Below, one piece after another: positions 35,634 through 37,736 of a stretch of DNA of 37,736 nt. Each line of letters opens with the position of its first letter. Within the stretch, counting starts at the first letter, position 1. Source of the DNA: Paracraurococcus ruber (GTDB lineage: Bacteria > Pseudomonadota > Alphaproteobacteria > Acetobacterales > Acetobacteraceae); assembly GCF_004353985.1 (NCBI RefSeq), contig NZ_SMOA01000041.1, positions 1-37,736 of the forward strand. The letters run 5' to 3'. Both the position numbers and the translations under genes were made by a program. The notes beneath the pieces are model-generated. The model was not told the DNA's origin and ran no database searches. It worked only from the letters and a program-made list of their open reading frames with translations.

Positions 35634-36599
35634 ATGACCCTTCCCCTCCGCCTCGTCCCACAGGCCGGTCCCTCCGTCTGGACCGGTGCCGCGCTCAGCC
35701 CGTCCGACTGGATGCTGCCCATCGGCGGGGAGGCGGTGACGGAGATCGAGGCCGCCCTGGTCGCCCTCGGCGGCCGGGCGCCCGCCAGCGCGGCGGAGGC
35801 GCCGCTGCCGCAACTCGGCCCGCTGCTGCGCGAGGTGGCGGAACGGCTGGAGCATGGCCGCGGCTTCGCGCTGCTGCGCGGCCTGGACCTGGGGCGGCTG
35901 GCGGGCCCGGCGGCGGAAGCGGCGCTGCTGGTGCTGGGCGCGCATCTCGGCACGCCGCTGGCGCAGGATGCCGGCGGCGCGGTGATCGGCCGGGTCGCCG
36001 GTCCGGGCGCGGATCCGGCCACCGGGGCCGCCGGGCCGCTCCGCTTCCATGCCGATCCCGCGGATGCGGTGGCGCTGCTCTGCCTGCGGCAGCCGCGGGT
36101 GGGCGGGCAGGTGACGCTGGTCTCCGCGCCGGCGCTGCACAATGCGCTGCTGAAGGCGGACCGTGCCGCGCTGGGCGTGCTGCATGGCGGGCTGCCGCAC
36201 CGCCATGCCGGCGGCGATCCGCTGCTGCTGCCGGTGTTCAGCACGGCCAGCGGCAGCTTCGTCGGCCGCTACGATGGCGATGCGCTGGAGGATGCGGCGC
36301 TGGAGCCGGCGCAGCGCGCGGCGCTGGCGGCGCTGAAGGATGCGGCGGCGGCGCCGGGCCAGGCGCTGACCCTGTCCCTGCATGCCGGCGACCTGCTCCT
36401 CCTCAACCCGCATCTGGTCTGGAAGCAGGTTTCGGCGATGGCGGCGCCGGCCGAGGATGCGCGCGAGCTGCTGCGGCTGTGGCTCTCCACGCCCGGGTCC
36501 CGCGCGCTGCCGGAAAGCTTCGGCGCGGTCTTCGGCACGACGGCCGCCGGCGCCCCCCGCGGCGGCGTACCGGTCGCGCCGGGTCTCGTCGGCGGCTGA
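35634..36599 (+). CDS. TauD/TfdA-like oxygenase-fold protein, active site altered
   Basis: This is a 321-residue protein with the fold signatures of Fe(II)/2-oxoglutarate dioxygenases of the TauD/TfdA type: HGRGFALLRGLD, RFHADPADAVALLCLRQPRVGG with the HxD iron ligands at H139 and D141, PVFSTASGSFVGRY, and AGDLLLLNPHLVW followed by ELLRLWLS. In the usual sequence (NNxxVLHxR) a distal histidine completes the iron site. Here that position is K264 and the following arginine is V266, while a histidine sits four residues earlier (H260). The later arginine (R281), which binds 2-oxoglutarate in the family, is kept. It may be catalytically changed or inactive. It lies upstream of a racemase-fold gene on the same strand, with a double hairpin between. 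Confidence 0.75.
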   Translation: MTLPLRLVPQAGPSVWTGAALSPSDWMLPIGGEAVTEIEAALVALGGRAPASAAEAPLPQLGPLLREVAERLEHGRGFALLRGLDLGRLAGPAAEAALLVLGAHLGTPLAQDAGGAVIGRVAGPGADPATGAAGPLRFHADPADAVALLCLRQPRVGGQVTLVSAPALHNALLKADRAALGVLHGGLPHRHAGGDPLLLPVFSTASGSFVGRYDGDALEDAALEPAQRAALAALKDAAAAPGQALTLSLHAGDLLLLNPHLVWKQVSAMAAPAEDARELLRLWLSTPGSRALPESFGAVFGTTAAGAPRGGVPVAPGLVGG

Positions 36600-36601
36600 A
36601 C

Positions 36602-36667
36602 TCAAGGTTTCCAAGGGCCCTTCGGCCTTTGGCGGGTGAGGTCCGGGGAGGGCAGCGCCTTCCCCGG
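36602..36667. terminator. Double-hairpin repeat module downstream of the TauD-like gene
   Basis: CCAAGGGCC (36611-36619) pairs with GGCCTTTGG (36624-36632), one wobble, then CCGGGGAGGGC (36643-36653) pairs with GCCTTCCCCGG (36657-36667) across AGC, one wobble. The first hairpin and its flanks are nearly the same as at 21076-21105, while the second stem differs in sequence but keeps its position. It lies between two genes on the same strand and may terminate or attenuate transcription. Confidence 0.65.
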
Positions 36668-36685
36668 GAACGGGGGAGCGAGGGC

Positions 36686-37420
36686 ATGCGCCTGCTGGTG
36701 GCGAACGCGAACACGACCGAGGCGATCACCGAGCTCTGCGCCGCCTCGGCCCGCGCCGCGGCGGCGCCGGGGACGGAGATCATTCCCGCCACGCCGCGCT
36801 TCGGCCCGGTGGTGATCGCCACCCGGGCGGAGGGGGCGATCGCCGCGCATGGCCTGCTCTCCCTGCTCGCGGAGCATGCGGGGAGAGTGGATGGCGTGCT
36901 GCTGGCGGTCTCGCACGACACCGCGCTGGAGGCGGCGCGGCAGCTGCTGCCCTGCCCGGTGGTGGGCATGACGGAGGCCGCCTGCTTCGCCGCCTGCCTG
37001 CTGGGCGGCCGCTTCGGCCTGGTGACGATGGGCAGCGTCGATGTCTATCGGGAGCGCATCGCGCAGCATGGCCTGGCGGGGCGGCTGGCGGCCCTGCGCG
37101 GCATTGCGCTGACCCCGCAGGATGCGGTGCGCGACCCGGAGGCGGTGGCGCTGGAGATGGATGCCGCCATTGCCGCCGTGGTGGCGGAAGGGGCGGATGC
37201 CGTGGTGCTGGGCGGCGCCGCCCTGGCCGGCATGGGGCCGCGGCTGCAGCGGCATGCCGCGGTGCCGCTGCTGGACGGGATCGCCTGCGGCGTGAAGCTG
37301 CTGGAGATGCTGGTCGCCCTCGGGCTGCCGAAGCCTGTCGCCGGCAGCTATGCCGCGCCGCGCGGGCGGGAGACGCTCGGCCTCGACCCGGCCCTCGCCG
37401 CGCTGCTGCGCGGCGGCTGA
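36686..37420 (+). CDS. Asp/Glu/hydantoin racemase-fold protein lacking catalytic cysteines
   Basis: This is a 244-residue protein collinear with hydantoin and Asp/Glu racemases. NANTTEAIT opens it (usually NPNTT), then GVLLAVSHDTALEAAR, PVVGMTEAACFAACLLGGRFGLVT and AVVLGGAALAGMG. In racemases the last two catalytic positions are the cysteines of ACFxDPGL and LGCAGM. Here they are V75 and G177, so the two-cysteine mechanism is not possible. Other cysteines (C90, C100, C104) do not sit at these sites. Decarboxylases and isomerases with one cysteine share this fold, but this protein has neither. GGGGGAG precedes the ATG. The neighbouring TauD-like protein is altered as well. Confidence 0.8.
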   Translation: MRLLVANANTTEAITELCAASARAAAAPGTEIIPATPRFGPVVIATRAEGAIAAHGLLSLLAEHAGRVDGVLLAVSHDTALEAARQLLPCPVVGMTEAACFAACLLGGRFGLVTMGSVDVYRERIAQHGLAGRLAALRGIALTPQDAVRDPEAVALEMDAAIAAVVAEGADAVVLGGAALAGMGPRLQRHAAVPLLDGIACGVKLLEMLVALGLPKPVAGSYAAPRGRETLGLDPALAALLRGG

Positions 37421-37543
37421 AAACGGTTCCGCGCGGCTGCGCGGTCGCTGAGGGAGGTTCCGCGCTGCTGCGCGCCGGCTGAAGGACGTTCCGCGCGGCT
37501 GCGCCGCGGCTGAGGACGGTTTCCCGCTTTCGCGCGGCGGCCG
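37413..37543. repeat. Degenerate tandem repeat of about 31 bp, roughly four copies
   Basis: Starting at the end of the racemase-fold gene, a unit of the form CGGCTGAnGGACGGTTCCGCGC then GGCTGCGCGG recurs about every 31 bases with changes, ending near 37543. Each copy contains a small GCGCGGCTGCGC-type stem. It overlaps the last codons and the stop (TGA lies inside the first unit) and runs into the 190-base gap before the next gene, where I see no other feature. Confidence 0.6.
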
Positions 37544-37610
37544 GGACCCTGGCCAGCGGCTGGCGGCGGCGGCAAGGTCGTCTCGCCGCCGAATCGCCAG
37601 GGAGCCCCGC

Positions 37611-37736
37611 GTGCCGCGCCGTCTTGCCCTGGGTCTGGCCGCGCTGCTGCTGGCGCTGACGGGGCTGGCGGCGGGCGCCGTCGCCTGGCTCGGCCGGGCG
37701 GAGCTGGCGCCGCTGGCCGCGCCGCGCCTCGCCGCC
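37611..37736 (+). CDS. Membrane-anchored protein, N-terminal fragment
   Basis: This frame runs from GTG 37611 to the window end, 42 codons, with AGGGAG seven bases upstream. It begins with a basic VPRRLALG followed by a long leucine/alanine-rich membrane helix and then WLGRAELAPLAAPRLA. That start resembles AsmA-like outer-membrane-maintenance proteins, but 42 residues are too few to assign a family. Confidence 0.5.
   Translation, partial: MPRRLALGLAALLLALTGLAAGAVAWLGRAELAPLAAPRLAA

Noticed and set aside
37413-37543. CRISPR array at the 31-bp repeat
   Set aside because: The copies are contiguous and degenerate, with no unique spacers between them.

Overview
This window is very GC-rich DNA. 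Codon use is strongly biased to G/C in the third position, GTG starts are frequent, and genes often overlap by four bases. Gene content and base composition suggest an alphaproteobacterium of the Acetobacteraceae / Roseomonas type. That placement is inference: there is no rRNA or other phylogenetic marker here. I see no tRNA, rRNA, CRISPR array, transposase or phage gene.

Layout, left to right. (1) 1-5.3 kb: the end of a lactate-permease-like transporter (minus, cut by the window edge), a gamma-glutamylcyclotransferase-like gene, a 2H phosphoesterase, and a minus-strand set made of a methyltransferase, a fused binding-protein/permease and a second permease of a polar amino-acid ABC importer with no ATPase beside it. 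(2) 5.5-8.9 kb: an unrecognised six-helix membrane protein and a GAF-GGDEF-EAL cyclic-di-GMP enzyme. (3) 9.3-16.4 kb: a complete peptide/nickel-type ABC importer (ATPase, ATPase, permease, permease, Tat-exported binding protein) with an M20 amidohydrolase upstream. (4) 16.5-25.7 kb: a coenzyme F420 island. It holds F420-type luciferase-like oxidoreductases, a cupin, a close homologue of mycobacterial F420-dependent glucose-6-phosphate dehydrogenase, cofE, cofD and cofC overlapping in series, a fused FO synthase (fbiC) facing them, and two more luciferase-like oxidoreductases. (5) 25.8-29.7 kb: a minus-strand set of a DHA2-type efflux pump, a stand-alone photoactive yellow protein (PYP) homologue and, overlapping it by four bases, a PAS-PAS-(degenerate GGDEF)-EAL protein. 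(6) 29.8-37.7 kb: catabolic and accessory genes: formamidase/acetamidase family, NHL beta-propeller, another luciferase-like oxidoreductase, a TAXI-type binding protein, an M20 carboxypeptidase, a degenerate TauD/TfdA-like oxygenase, an Asp/Glu/hydantoin racemase-fold protein lacking both catalytic cysteines, and the start of a membrane-anchored protein.

How the genes fit together. The F420 island appears self-contained. FbiC makes the deazaflavin FO, CofC and CofD add the phospholactate-type side chain, CofE adds glutamates, the Fgd homologue can reduce F420 with glucose-6-phosphate, and four other luciferase-fold proteins are candidate users of F420H2. The PYP/EAL pair looks like a two-gene blue-light input to cyclic-di-GMP breakdown.

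The non-coding DNA holds two families of structured repeats. One is a roughly 50-nt three-helix palindrome in tandem pairs at 23.5 kb and 30.8 kb, with covarying stems. The other is a two-hairpin terminator-like module at 21.1 kb and 36.6 kb. A degenerate tandem repeat of about 31 bp lies at 37.4 kb.
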